DNA of 64,000 nucleotides from Acidisarcina polymorpha. Its GTDB lineage: Bacteria > Acidobacteriota > Terriglobia > Terriglobales > Acidobacteriaceae. The first letter of the stretch is position 1; every line of letters starts with the position of its first letter. Shown here piece after piece: positions 43,572-53,121 of this stretch. A program made the translations under genes and the position numbers. The stretch lies in NCBI RefSeq assembly GCF_003330725.1, contig NZ_CP030840.1, positions 5,518,001 to 5,582,000 of the forward strand. The letters are read 5' to 3'. The notes under the pieces were generated by a model. That model had not been told where the DNA came from. It searched no databases and was given only the letters and a program-made list of their open reading frames with translations.

Positions 43572-44903
43572 CTAGCGGGTGCCCGCGCTTTCTTCGACGG
43601 CTTGCTCGAGTGGCTGCTTGACGATTCCCATTTCCACATAGATCGGCCGCATGACCGCACGCACTGCTTTCAGCTCAGTCGTGAACCAGATCGCCCCAGC
43701 AATGCAGAATGAGCCGGTAATGATGACGGTGTGGGGCGCGCCAAAGCGGTGCGCGAGCGCGCCCGCCAGCAGACTTCCGAATGGCGCCATGCCGACGAAG
43801 GCCATGGTGTAGTAGCTCATGACCCGGCCGCGCTTGTCTTCCGGGACGAGTGTCTGAATCACGGTGTTGCTGGCCGCGAGACCTTGCATCATGCCGAAGC
43901 CAACGACCAGCATCAGCAGGAGCGAGACGATCAGATTCCGGGAAAGCCCGAAGAGGATGAGTCCTGCGCCAAACAACGCCGCACTGAGCTGAATCATCGT
44001 GGTCAGACCGCGGACCGACTTGCGCAGAGCCAGCGAGATCGCCGAGACCAGAGCGCCTACGCCTGACGCGCCCATCAAATATCCCAAGGTGTGAGGGCCG
44101 CCATGAAAGACCTGCGACGCGAAGATGGGCATCAGCACCATGAACGGCATGCCCATCAAGCTGACGAGAGCGAAGAGCGTGAGGATGGTGCGAATGGGAC
44201 GAAAGGTGGTGACATACGACCAGCCTTCCTTGAGCTGGTCGATCGTCGAACCGATGGCGCGCCTGGCCGGCGCCGCTGCGATACGCATCAGGAGCAGGGA
44301 GAGAATGACGGCGAGATAGCTGATTCCATCGATGGCAAAGCAGTAGCCCTCGCCTACTGCTCCAATGACGACACCGGCGATGGCGGGCCCAACCAGACGC
44401 GCCATGTTGACCATGGAGGAATTGAGGGCGATGGCGTTGCCGAGGTCTTGTTTGTCCTCCACCATCTGGATGAGGAACGATTGCCGCCCGGGCATGTCGA
44501 AGGCGTTGATGAGGCCCTGCAGGGAGCTCAGCGCGATGATCTCGGGAACGGTAATGACCTTGGCCAGGGTCAACGCCGCCATGGCGAGCGACTGCACGGC
44601 GGCCAGCGCCTGGGTCCAGACCAGAAGGTTTCGGCGCTCGAGGCGATCGACTAGGACACCGGCAAACGGAGCCAGCAGAAATGTGGGGATCTGGCCAGCG
44701 AAGCCGACGATGCCTAACAAGAGCGCCGAACCAGTAAGGCGATAGACTAGCCAGCTGGTTGCCACCCGGGTCATCCAGGTACCAATCAGCGAGATGCTTT
44801 GACCGGCGAAGAAGAGCCGGAAGTTGCTGTGACGAAGTGCTCGCCAGGCGTGAGAGTAGCGGCCGAACAGGGTGGTCGAGGGTTGTGCCGCCTGTTCTAC
44901 CAT
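43572..44903 (-). CDS. MFS_3 family exporter (EntS-like)
   Basis: 443 aa with twelve predicted helices. The N-terminus ALRHSNFRLFFAGQSISLIGTWMTRVATSWLVYRLTGSALLLG and RLERRNLLVW, NAIALNSSMVNMARLVGPAIAG, and LVPEDKRGRVMSYYT are characteristic of the enterobactin-exporter/macrolide-efflux subgroup. Probably exports a lipophilic compound or siderophore by proton antiport; substrate unknown. Convergent with the stressosome run. A 413-aa open frame on the same strand (43675-44916) is an out-of-frame shadow. Confidence 0.87.
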   Translation of the reverse strand: MVEQAAQPSTTLFGRYSHAWRALRHSNFRLFFAGQSISLIGTWMTRVATSWLVYRLTGSALLLGIVGFAGQIPTFLLAPFAGVLVDRLERRNLLVWTQALAAVQSLAMAALTLAKVITVPEIIALSSLQGLINAFDMPGRQSFLIQMVEDKQDLGNAIALNSSMVNMARLVGPAIAGVVIGAVGEGYCFAIDGISYLAVILSLLLMRIAAAPARRAIGSTIDQLKEGWSYVTTFRPIRTILTLFALVSLMGMPFMVLMPIFASQVFHGGPHTLGYLMGASGVGALVSAISLALRKSVRGLTTMIQLSAALFGAGLILFGLSRNLIVSLLLMLVVGFGMMQGLAASNTVIQTLVPEDKRGRVMSYYTMAFVGMAPFGSLLAGALAHRFGAPHTVIITGSFCIAGAIWFTTELKAVRAVMRPIYVEMGIVKQPLEQAVEESAGTR

Positions 44904-45196
44904 TCGCCGAAGTCACTGTGGCGGGCGGCTTGAAGACCGGTGCTGGTTTGCGCCTGCGCCGGGAACAGCGAAGCGTCGCTTGTCCAGAACGGGCGCAACG
45001 CTCTTAAACGCGATCGGCTCTGTCGCAGAGATGAATTCATCTGCATGATTAGACGTCATCCCCCTCTCAATTCGATGCACTGAGAGCGGGTGGTCAGAGT
45101 TCCGGGGGAGGGTCACACATCCGCACGGTTTTCAGGGGGTCGGGCTCCAATTGCGAGACGGTGCAGAAAACCAGCCGCGCAGCTCCTGGTTGAAAG

Positions 45197-45658
45197 CTAG
45201 AGGCGTAGCAGCTCGAGGGTCGCCCGGTCGGGTTGTCCCTGGAAGTATTTTGCCAACGCATCGGAGAACACATCTTGTTGCGCTTCGCGCCTTTGTGTCT
45301 GGGCCTGCTGAAACAAGGTGACTGAGGATCGAAACTTCAGATGGTCCGGATACCCGAAGATATCCTCGATCGAGCGGTTCTGGATGCCATTCACAATTGC
45401 CGTACACTCGCGCAAGCGCGGCCCTAAGACGGGATGTGCGAGGTAGGCTGCAGCCTCTTGAAGCCCGCTGATTGCATAGCGCGCAGCGGTGGAACTGAAG
45501 CCGAGGCCGGCAATTTGCGGAAAGATGTACCACATCCAGTGCGAGCGCTTTTGTCCGGCTTTTAGTTCGGACCGGGCTTGCTCATAAGTGGATTGCTGGG
45601 CATCGATAAAGCGCTGCAGGTTAAACGTGTCTTGGTGAAGAACTTCTCGATCTGCCAT
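45197..45658 (-). CDS. DUF1810 family protein
   Basis: 153 aa. FNLQRFIDAQQSTYEQARSELKAGQKRSHWMWYIFPQIAGLG is the family hallmark (conserved KRSHWMWYIFPQ), with ARYAISGLQEAAAYLAHPVLGPRL and FGYPDHLKFRSSVTLF. ATG at 45658 has GAGGG 8 nt upstream and is preferred over 45673. All-helical, cytoplasmic, function unestablished. Located 27 bp after the luciferase-like gene on the same strand. Confidence 0.88.
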   Translation of the reverse strand: MADREVLHQDTFNLQRFIDAQQSTYEQARSELKAGQKRSHWMWYIFPQIAGLGFSSTAARYAISGLQEAAAYLAHPVLGPRLRECTAIVNGIQNRSIEDIFGYPDHLKFRSSVTLFQQAQTQRREAQQDVFSDALAKYFQGQPDRATLELLRL

Positions 45659-45685
45659 GAAATGGGCCCTCATCCCAGAAGTGTG

Positions 45686-46759
45686 CTAAACGGCCTGCCG
45701 GGTAGCCGAGAGCATCTCGCCTTCCAGGTCGAAGGCCTCGGCCAGGAGCTCATAAGAGCGGACTCGTGCGTTATGGTCGTGAACGATCGTGACTACCATG
45801 ATCTCGTCAATACCAAGAGCCTCGGCCATTGCTGTCAGCTGCCTGCGAACCGAGCTCGGGGTACCAACGGCGTAGCGCGGCCACTCCTCACCCTCCGGGA
45901 ACCATTGCCGAAAGACTGCTTCCGGAATGGTGGCGAGTTCAGCGACCGCCTCCTCGGGCGGAGCAACGGTCCGCAAGTCTCCCTGGCGGATGCGACGGAA
46001 GAGCAGCCGGGCGCTACTTGCCAGGCGCTCCGCTTCGGACTCGGTCTCCGCGCAGATAACGCCCATTGCGAGCATCGCCTGGGGATACGATCCGAAGTCG
46101 GAGGGACGAAAGCTTTCTCGATAGGCGGTGATGGCTTCTCGAGTCCGGTTGGGATCGATGAAGTGGGCGAAGTTATAGGGCAGGCCGAACTGGGCAGCGG
46201 CCTCGGCGCTCCACAGGCTCGATCCCAGTAACCACACCTCCGGAGTTCCGGGCATGTCCGGCGAGAGATGGATCTTGCTGAACCGATGCTCGGCGGGAAA
46301 ATCCTTGTGCAGGAATGCCAGCAGCTCTGTCAGCTGCTCAGGAAAGTCGTCCAGGGGCTCTTTTCGGTTGCGGCGCAGCGCATAGGATTCCAGTGGGCTT
46401 CCTCCGGGCGCGCGGCCAATGCCCAAGTCGATGCGCCCTGGATATAACGCATGCAGCACACGGAAGGTCTCAGCCACTTTGAAGGCGCTGTAATGGGGCA
46501 GCATGATTCCGCCTGATCCCAGGCGGATGCGGGAGGTCTCACTGCCGACCCGGGCCAGCAACAGCTCCGGCGCCGGGCTCGCGAGCACATCCATGGCATG
46601 ATGTTCGGCAATCCAGTAGCGATGGAAGCCGAGCGCATCTGCGTTTCGCGCCAAGTCGATCGTGTTCTGGAGCGCATCTGCCGGCGTCGAGCCTGACGAA
46701 ACCGGTGATTGATCGAGCACTGAAAGCTTCAAATCGGCCATTGTTTCACTACTCCCCAT
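45686..46759 (-). CDS. Luciferase-like flavin-dependent monooxygenase (LLM class)
   Basis: 357-aa TIM-barrel oxidoreductase using reduced FMN or F420. LSVLDQSPVSSGSTPADALQNTIDLARNADALGFHRYWIAEHHAM is the N-terminal signature of the MsnO8/YhbW type, and RIRLGSGGIMLPHYSAFKVAETFRVLHALYPGRIDLGIGRAPG the cofactor-phosphate region. AGGAAGAG lies upstream of the ATG at 46759. Substrate unknown. Divergent from the first universal stress protein. Confidence 0.9.
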   Translation of the reverse strand: MGSSETMADLKLSVLDQSPVSSGSTPADALQNTIDLARNADALGFHRYWIAEHHAMDVLASPAPELLLARVGSETSRIRLGSGGIMLPHYSAFKVAETFRVLHALYPGRIDLGIGRAPGGSPLESYALRRNRKEPLDDFPEQLTELLAFLHKDFPAEHRFSKIHLSPDMPGTPEVWLLGSSLWSAEAAAQFGLPYNFAHFIDPNRTREAITAYRESFRPSDFGSYPQAMLAMGVICAETESEAERLASSARLLFRRIRQGDLRTVAPPEEAVAELATIPEAVFRQWFPEGEEWPRYAVGTPSSVRRQLTAMAEALGIDEIMVVTIVHDHNARVRSYELLAEAFDLEGEMLSATRQAV

Positions 46760-46839
46760 CTAAAACTCTTCCTATCATTCGATGCGGAGGCAACCGGGAA
46801 AGAAGCGGCCGCCCAGGAGTAGGGGGAGTAAGGGTCGGG

Positions 46840-46855
46840 TGTGACAACGGTCACT
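46840..46855. promoter_or_regulatory. CRP-type palindrome upstream of universal stress gene 1
   Basis: TGTGA-CAACGG-TCACT, nine of ten half-site bases matching the TGTGA-N6-TCACA pattern. Its centre is 59 bp before the ATG. A plausible -10 hexamer GATACT at 46877-46882 would put the centre at about -41.5, a class II activator position. The Crp/Fnr gene is 1.1 kb downstream. Confidence 0.5.
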
Positions 46856-46906
46856 GACGCGGTTCCAGTTCGAATTGATACTGAATACGACTGGAGGAAG
46901 TGACCC

Positions 46907-47872
46907 ATGAAAAACTCTTCCGAACTCGCCACGCTAGCGGCTATGGCTAATCCTAGCCGGATCCTCGTCGCCACCGATCTCACCGATTGCGACTTTCTCG
47001 TCCCGCATGTGGTTGGGCAGGCTTTAGCCAACCATGCGCACGTAACCCTGATTCACGCCATCGTTCCGTTGAACTCCTTCCCGCTGGAAGCCGGCGCGAC
47101 TCCGTACCCGGAAAGGGACTCAATTGACCGGGAGGCCCAGACTATCCTGTTGCACATGGCGCATCAGATCCGCGCACATGGCATCTCCTGCGATGTGGAG
47201 GTGAAACATGGTTTTGCATCGGATGTCATTCGCGAGGAGTTAAGCAGAATCGGCGCCACGCGGCTGATCATGGGCACACATGGCCGCGGCAAATGGGGCC
47301 AGTTTGCCCTCGGATCGGTCGCCAAGGAATTGCTGAAGATGGTCGACGTTCCGATCTTCACCATTGGTCCGCATGCGCTGACGCCCTCGGTGCAGGCAAA
47401 CCCGCACCGGATCCTGCATCCGGTTTCGCTGGTTGGCCAGGACAATCGATCGATCGCAATCTCGACGGAACTCGCGCGCACGTATCATGCGGAACTCACC
47501 TTGCTGCATGTCATGAGTCCTGACGTGGGACGGGCACATAACTCGGAACGCACTCTTACCTGGGCCCGGCACGCGCTTGAGGCGCTCATTCCTAAAGGTG
47601 CAGAGCTGACTCCGCCAGTGCAGACCATTGCGACTTGTGGAAGTCTGGTAGACGAGATCCTGACTACCGCCGCAACGAGTAAGGCGGACTGGATCGTTCT
47701 TGGCGTCGACGGCGACTATCCTTTCTGGTCATTCAAGGATGCGACGGCGTACAAAGTGCTTGCATCGGCGACATGCCCGGTGTTGACCATTCGGCACGTG
47801 TCCCGAGCCGTAGCGACGGAAACTATCGCCGACGAAGCCACGCATGCTCCCGCGGCGACAGTCCTCGCTTGA
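46907..47872 (+). CDS. Universal stress protein, tandem UspA domains
   Basis: 321 aa with two Usp domains. The first (~13-155) has RILVATDLTDCDF and the ATP-loop IMGTHGRGKWGQFALGSVAKELL (G-2x-G-9x-G-S), so it likely binds ATP. The second (~165-300) has ELTLLHVMSPD and WIVLGVDGDYPFWSFKDATAYKV, in which the loop is degenerate. GGAGGAAG precedes the ATG. It opens a stress island with a Crp/Fnr regulator, alcohol dehydrogenase and a second Usp, as in hypoxia or redox regulons. Confidence 0.92.
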   Translation: MKNSSELATLAAMANPSRILVATDLTDCDFLVPHVVGQALANHAHVTLIHAIVPLNSFPLEAGATPYPERDSIDREAQTILLHMAHQIRAHGISCDVEVKHGFASDVIREELSRIGATRLIMGTHGRGKWGQFALGSVAKELLKMVDVPIFTIGPHALTPSVQANPHRILHPVSLVGQDNRSIAISTELARTYHAELTLLHVMSPDVGRAHNSERTLTWARHALEALIPKGAELTPPVQTIATCGSLVDEILTTAATSKADWIVLGVDGDYPFWSFKDATAYKVLASATCPVLTIRHVSRAVATETIADEATHAPAATVLA

Positions 47873-48000
47873 AGAATTCAAGCTTACTAAGGACCGCCGA
47901 GCAAGCGGAGCGAGCGATAAGTAGACCAATGCGGAAGCTATGCGGCTACAAAAACAGCCGTATAGTTTCTGCTAGCTCAATACTCTTCGAAGGAGGATAA

Positions 48001-48741
48001 TTGGAACACCTCTGGACGAGGGCCCTTATGACGTCGTTCAGCTCGAGACCGCACATCGAGAACTGCACGGATTGCGACCAGCGATCGCTCCGCCTCTTCT
48101 GCAACCTCAACCAGGAGGCTTTACGGAGTTTTGATCAGATTGGCACTCATTTCACCGTACCCGCGCGAACCATTTTGTTTGAGGAGAGCCAGCAGGCAAA
48201 TGGAGTGTTTGTCATTTGCTCTGGCCAGGTAAAGCTTTCAACCACCTCGAAAGAAGGCCGGACGATGATTTTACGGATCGCCGGTCCGGGCGACGTCCTA
48301 GGACTTAGCGCGACTCTAAACAATATCGCCCATGAAGTTACCGCAGAGAGTATCGGGCCGTCCGCTCTCAAGAGCGTACACCGTCAAGAATTTCTTCACT
48401 TTCTCGAAGAGCACGCGGAGGTCGGGGAGAAGGCCGCGAGGTCGCTGGCGAAGGAGTATCACGAGGTTTTTCTGGACGCTCGCCGTCTGGCGATTTCAGG
48501 ATCTGCTGCCGGTAGACTGGCGCAACTGCTAGTGGAGTGGGCGAACACGGCAGCGTGCGGCAAGCCCGAGTTGCGGTTTACCATGGCGCTCACTCATGAA
48601 GAACTCGGCAACATGGCCGGGACCTCACGCGAGACCGTCACCCGTCTTCTCAATCAGTTTGAACGCGACCAACTTATTGTTCGTCGCGGTTCGTCTCTTA
48701 CCATTATCAATTCTCCGGGTCTCAGCAAACTGGCAGGGTAA
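48001..48741 (+). CDS. Crp/Fnr-family transcription regulator
   Basis: 246 aa from a TTG with AAGGAGGA just upstream (alternative ATG 48028). A cyclic-nucleotide-binding fold (~45-160) is followed by a dimer helix and a winged helix (~185-235) with the recognition segment GTSRETVTRLLNQF, carrying the R-E-x-x-x-R set of CRP-like DNA readers. The N-terminus has C22-x2-C25-x8-C34, reminiscent of but not identical to the FNR iron-sulfur cysteines; C73 could be a fourth ligand. The cAMP-pocket residues are not clearly present. Likely controls the flanking stress genes through the palindromes at 46840 and 49864. Confidence 0.9.
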   Translation: MEHLWTRALMTSFSSRPHIENCTDCDQRSLRLFCNLNQEALRSFDQIGTHFTVPARTILFEESQQANGVFVICSGQVKLSTTSKEGRTMILRIAGPGDVLGLSATLNNIAHEVTAESIGPSALKSVHRQEFLHFLEEHAEVGEKAARSLAKEYHEVFLDARRLAISGSAAGRLAQLLVEWANTAACGKPELRFTMALTHEELGNMAGTSRETVTRLLNQFERDQLIVRRGSSLTIINSPGLSKLAG

Positions 48742-48814
48742 ACGTCGTCAAAGAACGACTCCAGACCACTTGCTCGACTCATGATTTCCGAAGTACTGGC
48801 AATGGAGATCTTCC

Positions 48815-49837
48815 ATGTCCGTCATTGGATTGGGTGCAGTTGCGCGAGAATTCAGGAAGCCTCTATCTCTGGAGCAGGTCGACTTCGCCGATCCCAAAGA
48901 CGGTGAGGTCCTGGTACAGATTCGCGCCACCGGAGTTTGTCACACCGATATCCATGCAATCGATGGTGACTGGCCGGTCAAGGCTATGCTGCCGTTCATC
49001 CCCGGCCACGAAGGTGTTGGCGTCGTGGCGAAGACAGGCCGCCTGGTTCGTGGAGTTAAAGAAGGCGATCGAGTTGGACTGCCCTGGCTTCGCGCCACCT
49101 GCGGGGAATGCGAATGGTGTCTGATGGGATGGGAATCTCTCTGTCCGCGGGCTAGTTATGGCGGCTACTCCGCCAATGGCAGCTTTGCCGAATATGCGCT
49201 GGCTCCCGCTGCCTATGTTGGCCATATCCCGGCTTGTTTGTCCGACGCGGAAGCAGCTCCCATTCTTTGTGCGGGGCTCACCAGTTGGAAGGCGCTTAAG
49301 GAAACGGAAGCGACTGCCGGGCAGTGGGTCGCCATCTCCGGCGTTGGCGGCCTCGGACAGCTGGCCATCCAATATGCCGTTCACATGGGCTTGCATGTGA
49401 TTGCTGTTGACATCGACCCGCAAAAGCTGTGGCGCGCCAAAGACCTCGGGGCTGAAATCACCCTCGATGCCAAAGAGCAGGATGTCGCGCAGCTGGTGCA
49501 GTCACAAGTCGGGGGCGCTCACGGCGTGGTGGTCACCGCGGTATCGGCGACTGCATTTCACCAAGCAATCGGCATGACGCGCCGCAAGGGCACCTGCGTC
49601 TTCGTGGGCTTACCTCCAGGTGACTTTCCTGCGCCGATCTTTGATGTCGTTATGAAGGGACTTACCATTCGGGGCTCTCTTGTCGGCACTCGCGAAGATC
49701 TTCACGAGGCGCTTGCGCTTTGCGCAGAAACGACGATTCGCTCTCCAATCACTACTCAGCCTCTTTTGACGGTGAACGACGCACTCGATCGATTGCGAGC
49801 CGGGCAAGCTGAAGGCCGTATCGTCCTCACCATGTGA
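48815..49837 (+). CDS. Zinc-dependent alcohol dehydrogenase
   Basis: 340-aa medium-chain dehydrogenase of the AdhP/AdhA type. Catalytic zinc ligands lie in GVCHTDIHAIDGDWP and PGHEGVG; the structural zinc lobe is CGECEWCLMGWESLC (four Cys). The Rossmann motif is SGVGGLGQLAIQYA with DIDPQK, indicating NAD. Start ATG at 48815. It lies 73 bp after the Crp/Fnr gene, probably co-transcribed. Would interconvert ethanol/acetaldehyde or similar under low oxygen. Confidence 0.92.
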   Translation: MSVIGLGAVAREFRKPLSLEQVDFADPKDGEVLVQIRATGVCHTDIHAIDGDWPVKAMLPFIPGHEGVGVVAKTGRLVRGVKEGDRVGLPWLRATCGECEWCLMGWESLCPRASYGGYSANGSFAEYALAPAAYVGHIPACLSDAEAAPILCAGLTSWKALKETEATAGQWVAISGVGGLGQLAIQYAVHMGLHVIAVDIDPQKLWRAKDLGAEITLDAKEQDVAQLVQSQVGGAHGVVVTAVSATAFHQAIGMTRRKGTCVFVGLPPGDFPAPIFDVVMKGLTIRGSLVGTREDLHEALALCAETTIRSPITTQPLLTVNDALDRLRAGQAEGRIVLTM

Positions 49838-49863
49838 TCCATCCTCTGTCGATACGCGAGGTG

Positions 49864-49879
49864 AGTGACCTCTATCACA
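49864..49879. promoter_or_regulatory. CRP-type palindrome upstream of universal stress gene 2
   Basis: AGTGA-CCTCTA-TCACA, nine of ten half-site bases matching the TGTGA-N6-TCACA pattern, in the gap between the dehydrogenase and the second Usp gene. Same type as 46840-46855. Confidence 0.5.
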
Positions 49880-49924
49880 GCCGTCTGCTCTCTTTCCGAT
49901 CATATTAATGAAGGAGGAGACCCC

Positions 49925-50818
49925 GTGATGAACACCACAGGCCTGAAGTTCAAAACCATCGCCGTTGCTACGGATCTAAGCGAAACGGCTTCGTCCGCGT
50001 TGCGATATGCCCAGGCAGTGGCTCGCCAAGAGGCGGGGACGCTGGTGGTCATCCATGTCATCGACCCGGTCGGCTATGCCTTTCCAGAAGGCGCGCCTGC
50101 TTTCATCGATGCCAACCAGGCGGCCCGCGAGGAATTACAGAGGATCGAAGAAGAGACCCGCCGTCATGGCATTCCGATTCACTCTGTCATCGAGACAGGG
50201 ATGGTTTATGAGCGGATACTGCAGGCGATCAAAGATTATCGCGTCGACTTGCTAGTGCTGGGAACGAAAGCGAAGACGGAGGCGGGAAGAGCGGCCCTGG
50301 GCACCGTGGTGCGCCAACTGCTCGGCAAGGCCCCGTGTCCGATTCTCGCCGTACCGCCGGATGCCGACTCTTCGTTGGCCTGTGCAGGAAGTTGGCGAAA
50401 CGTACTCGCGGCTGTCGACTTCTCGGCGGCCTCAATCTCTGCGTTGTTGTGCGCGCACCAGATGGCGCATAAGCAGTTGACTGCTCTCCATGTAGCACGG
50501 TGCCGAAGCGAACACGAGTGTTCACGGTGCATGGAAAGACTACGCCTGCTGGCGCCGTTCAACGAGTTCCGGACCGTGCCGGTTGAGCATATCGTCAAGT
50601 CCGGAGACGCCAACGAACTGATTGCCGATTATGCGCGTATCGCTCACGCCGATCTGCTCGTCCTCGGAGCCCCTGGTAAGGTCCTCTCGGATGAGGATTT
50701 TTCCTCCAGCACTGTACTACAGGTGATTTCGAAGGTGACATGTCCGGTGTTATGCGTGCCTGCCGGCAGAGAGGCGGCCCGTTCCGAATTCATTCGCGAA
50801 GTCGCCTTCGCCGGCTGA
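49925..50818 (+). CDS. Universal stress protein, tandem UspA domains
   Basis: About 297 aa. Start is GTG 49925 or ATG 49928; AAGGAGGAG precedes both by a normal distance. The first Usp domain (~8-150) has TIAVATDLSETASSALRYAQ and LLVLGTKAKTEAGRAALGTVVRQLLGKAPCP, a modified ATP loop; the second (~160-290) has NVLAAVDFSAAS and LLVLGAPGKV. A Cys-rich segment HECSRCMERL near residue 197 is unusual. Part of the stress island with its own upstream CRP-type palindrome. Confidence 0.91.
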   Translation: MMNTTGLKFKTIAVATDLSETASSALRYAQAVARQEAGTLVVIHVIDPVGYAFPEGAPAFIDANQAAREELQRIEEETRRHGIPIHSVIETGMVYERILQAIKDYRVDLLVLGTKAKTEAGRAALGTVVRQLLGKAPCPILAVPPDADSSLACAGSWRNVLAAVDFSAASISALLCAHQMAHKQLTALHVARCRSEHECSRCMERLRLLAPFNEFRTVPVEHIVKSGDANELIADYARIAHADLLVLGAPGKVLSDEDFSSSTVLQVISKVTCPVLCVPAGREAARSEFIREVAFAG

Positions 50819-50845
50819 CGGTTGCGCGCGGGAAGTGGTGACGGT

Positions 50846-52930
50846 CTAGACGGCAACGACACCTAGTTCTTTCAGCAGGAAAGCATAATCGAACGCGATC
50901 TCCTTGAGGTAGTCATAGCGGCCGGAGGCCCCGCCATGGCCTGCGCTCATGTTGATATGGAGCAACAACAGCGAGTCATTCTGCTTGAGTGTTCTCAGCT
51001 TGGCGACGTACTTTGCCGGCTCCCAATACATCACCTGACTATCATTTAAGGAAGTCTTGACTAACATCGCGGGATAACTCCCCGGCTGCAAGTTATCGTA
51101 GGGGGAGTAACTAAGCATGTATTCAAACGCAGCGGGCTCATTGGGATTTCCCCATTCCTCATATTCGGGAACAGTAAGGGGAAGGGATGCGTCGAGCATA
51201 GTATTCATTACATCGACAAAGGGAACGTGGCTCACGATCGCGCGGAATAGATCAGGGCGCAGGTTGGAGACTGCGCCCATGAGCAGACCGCCGGCGCTGC
51301 CGCCTTCTGCCGAAACTCTTTGAGGATCGCCGTATCCCCGCGCGAGCAGCACCTCGGAGGCCGCAATGAAATCGCTGAATGTGTTCTGCTTATTCATCAA
51401 CCGGCCGTCGTCATGCCATGATTTGCCCATGTCTCCCCCACCGCGAATGTGAGCGTAGGCCAGGACAAAGCCGCGATCGAGCAGGCTGAGCCGATTACTG
51501 TTAAAGCCGATCGGCAGCGAATATCCGTAAGATCCGTAGCCATATACATGAAGAGGATTTGTTCCTTCCCCTTTCTGGTCGCGGCGATAGACCAGTGACA
51601 CGGGTACTTTGGCGCCGTCCTTGGCGGTCGCGAAGAATCGCTCTGATCCGTATAGCTCACGATCAAAGCCGCCGGGGATTTCCTGCTGTTTCAAGAGCGT
51701 CGATGCGCCGGTCGCCAGGTCATATTCATATACCGACCCAGGAGTTACCAGCGACTGGTAGCTGTAACGATAGTTATGAGCGTCAAATTCGCGGTTGGTA
51801 TGCGGATGCGCGCTATAGACGGGTTCTGGAAAGCGAATCTCTTCAGAACTTCCAACCTCGGAACCCGCACCCGCGAACCGGACTACACGCAACGACGGCA
51901 AGCCCTCCGCGCGCTCGCAGGCAACATAGAACGAGGCAAAAAGATCGATATCTTCGAGCATCACTTCGGCGCGGTGGGAGACCACTTCTGTCCAGTTGGT
52001 TTGTTCGAGAGAATCGACGGGTGCGGTCACGAGACGGAAGTTGCGACCTTTGTCGTTCGTGCGAATGTAAAAGAGGCCATTGCGATGGTCGGCATAGTAT
52101 TCGATATCGTCTTGGCGCGGGGCGATCAGCCGCCATTCGCCAGCAGGGTCGTCCGCGGAGAGAAAGCGCTCTTCACTCGTCGTATGGCTCGCGGATTCGA
52201 GCAGTAAGTACTTCCCGTCCCGGGTCTTTCCGGCGCCGATGTTGAAGCGCTCGTCGGTCTCCTCGAAGACCAGCGCATCCTGGTCATGGCTGGTGCCCAG
52301 CAGATGCCGATAGAGTTGAAACTGGCGCTTCTGCTCTTCATCCTCAACGGTATAAAAGAGGGTACGATTATCGTTCGCCCACTCGATTGAACCGACCCGC
52401 TCCGCATGCTCCCCAAGCAACTCGCCGGTGCGCAGGTCTTTGACTCGAAGCGTGTACTGCCGGAAGCCCGTGGTGTCGGTGGAATAAGCGAGCAGGTTGC
52501 CATCATCCGACACCGTGAAACCGCCGATGGCCATGAAGGCCTCGCCTGCGGCAAGCTCGTTCACATCGAGGATGATCTCTTCGGGGGCATCGATCGAACC
52601 CTTTTTCCTGCAGTAGATCGGGTACTGCCGAGTCTGCTCAGTACGGGAGTAGTAGAAATAATCCCCTTCACGGAAGGGCACCGACTGGTCCGTCTCTTTG
52701 ATATGACTCACCATCTCGGCATACAAGATCTCGCGGAGTGGTTCGGTCGACTTCATCACCGAATCGGTGTAGGCGTTTTCTGCCTCCAGATAGGCAAGTA
52801 CTTCAGGGCTGGTTTTCTCCCGCAGCCACGCATAGTCATCGATCAGGGTGCGGTTGTGGAGGGTGGTTTCGGTGCGTTCAACACGGGCAACGGGGGGAGC
52901 AGTCTGGAGCAGATTTGTTTCAGTCATCAT
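50846..52930 (-). CDS. ptrB: Oligopeptidase B (S9A prolyl oligopeptidase family)
   Basis: 694-aa serine oligopeptidase cutting short peptides after Arg/Lys. An N-terminal seven-bladed beta-propeller (~75-410) gates a C-terminal alpha/beta-hydrolase. Catalytic Ser is S545 in EGGSAGGLLMGA; Asp is in SLNDSQV; His is in MSAGHGGASGRYD. The stretch RGGGDMGKSWHDDGRLMNKQNTFSDFIAA is diagnostic of PtrB, and the EEWGNPNEP segment carries acidic residues for basic P1 binding. No signal peptide, so cytoplasmic. Convergent with the Usp gene. Confidence 0.95.
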   Translation of the reverse strand: MMTETNLLQTAPPVARVERTETTLHNRTLIDDYAWLREKTSPEVLAYLEAENAYTDSVMKSTEPLREILYAEMVSHIKETDQSVPFREGDYFYYSRTEQTRQYPIYCRKKGSIDAPEEIILDVNELAAGEAFMAIGGFTVSDDGNLLAYSTDTTGFRQYTLRVKDLRTGELLGEHAERVGSIEWANDNRTLFYTVEDEEQKRQFQLYRHLLGTSHDQDALVFEETDERFNIGAGKTRDGKYLLLESASHTTSEERFLSADDPAGEWRLIAPRQDDIEYYADHRNGLFYIRTNDKGRNFRLVTAPVDSLEQTNWTEVVSHRAEVMLEDIDLFASFYVACERAEGLPSLRVVRFAGAGSEVGSSEEIRFPEPVYSAHPHTNREFDAHNYRYSYQSLVTPGSVYEYDLATGASTLLKQQEIPGGFDRELYGSERFFATAKDGAKVPVSLVYRRDQKGEGTNPLHVYGYGSYGYSLPIGFNSNRLSLLDRGFVLAYAHIRGGGDMGKSWHDDGRLMNKQNTFSDFIAASEVLLARGYGDPQRVSAEGGSAGGLLMGAVSNLRPDLFRAIVSHVPFVDVMNTMLDASLPLTVPEYEEWGNPNEPAAFEYMLSYSPYDNLQPGSYPAMLVKTSLNDSQVMYWEPAKYVAKLRTLKQNDSLLLLHINMSAGHGGASGRYDYLKEIAFDYAFLLKELGVVAV

Positions 52931-53121
52931 CTATCAGGATATCGCAGAGGAGGCGCGGGGTTGAAACCGTTAGCGCACTCCTTCCTTTGCCAGACAAGGC
53001 CGCTGACCCGAACTGCGGGTCCGCGATGGGCCGGGAGTTAAGTGGCGGCTCAGCCTTTCACGGATCCTTCCCCATGAGGTAGGGACGTCAGCCTCAGAGA
53101 CGTCAAGTCAGCTCCAAGGCG

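Noticed and set aside
43675-44916. 413-aa open frame on the same strand as the MFS exporter
   Set aside because: Arg/His/Pro-rich translation without hydrophobic helices, entirely overlapping a convincing MFS gene in another frame.
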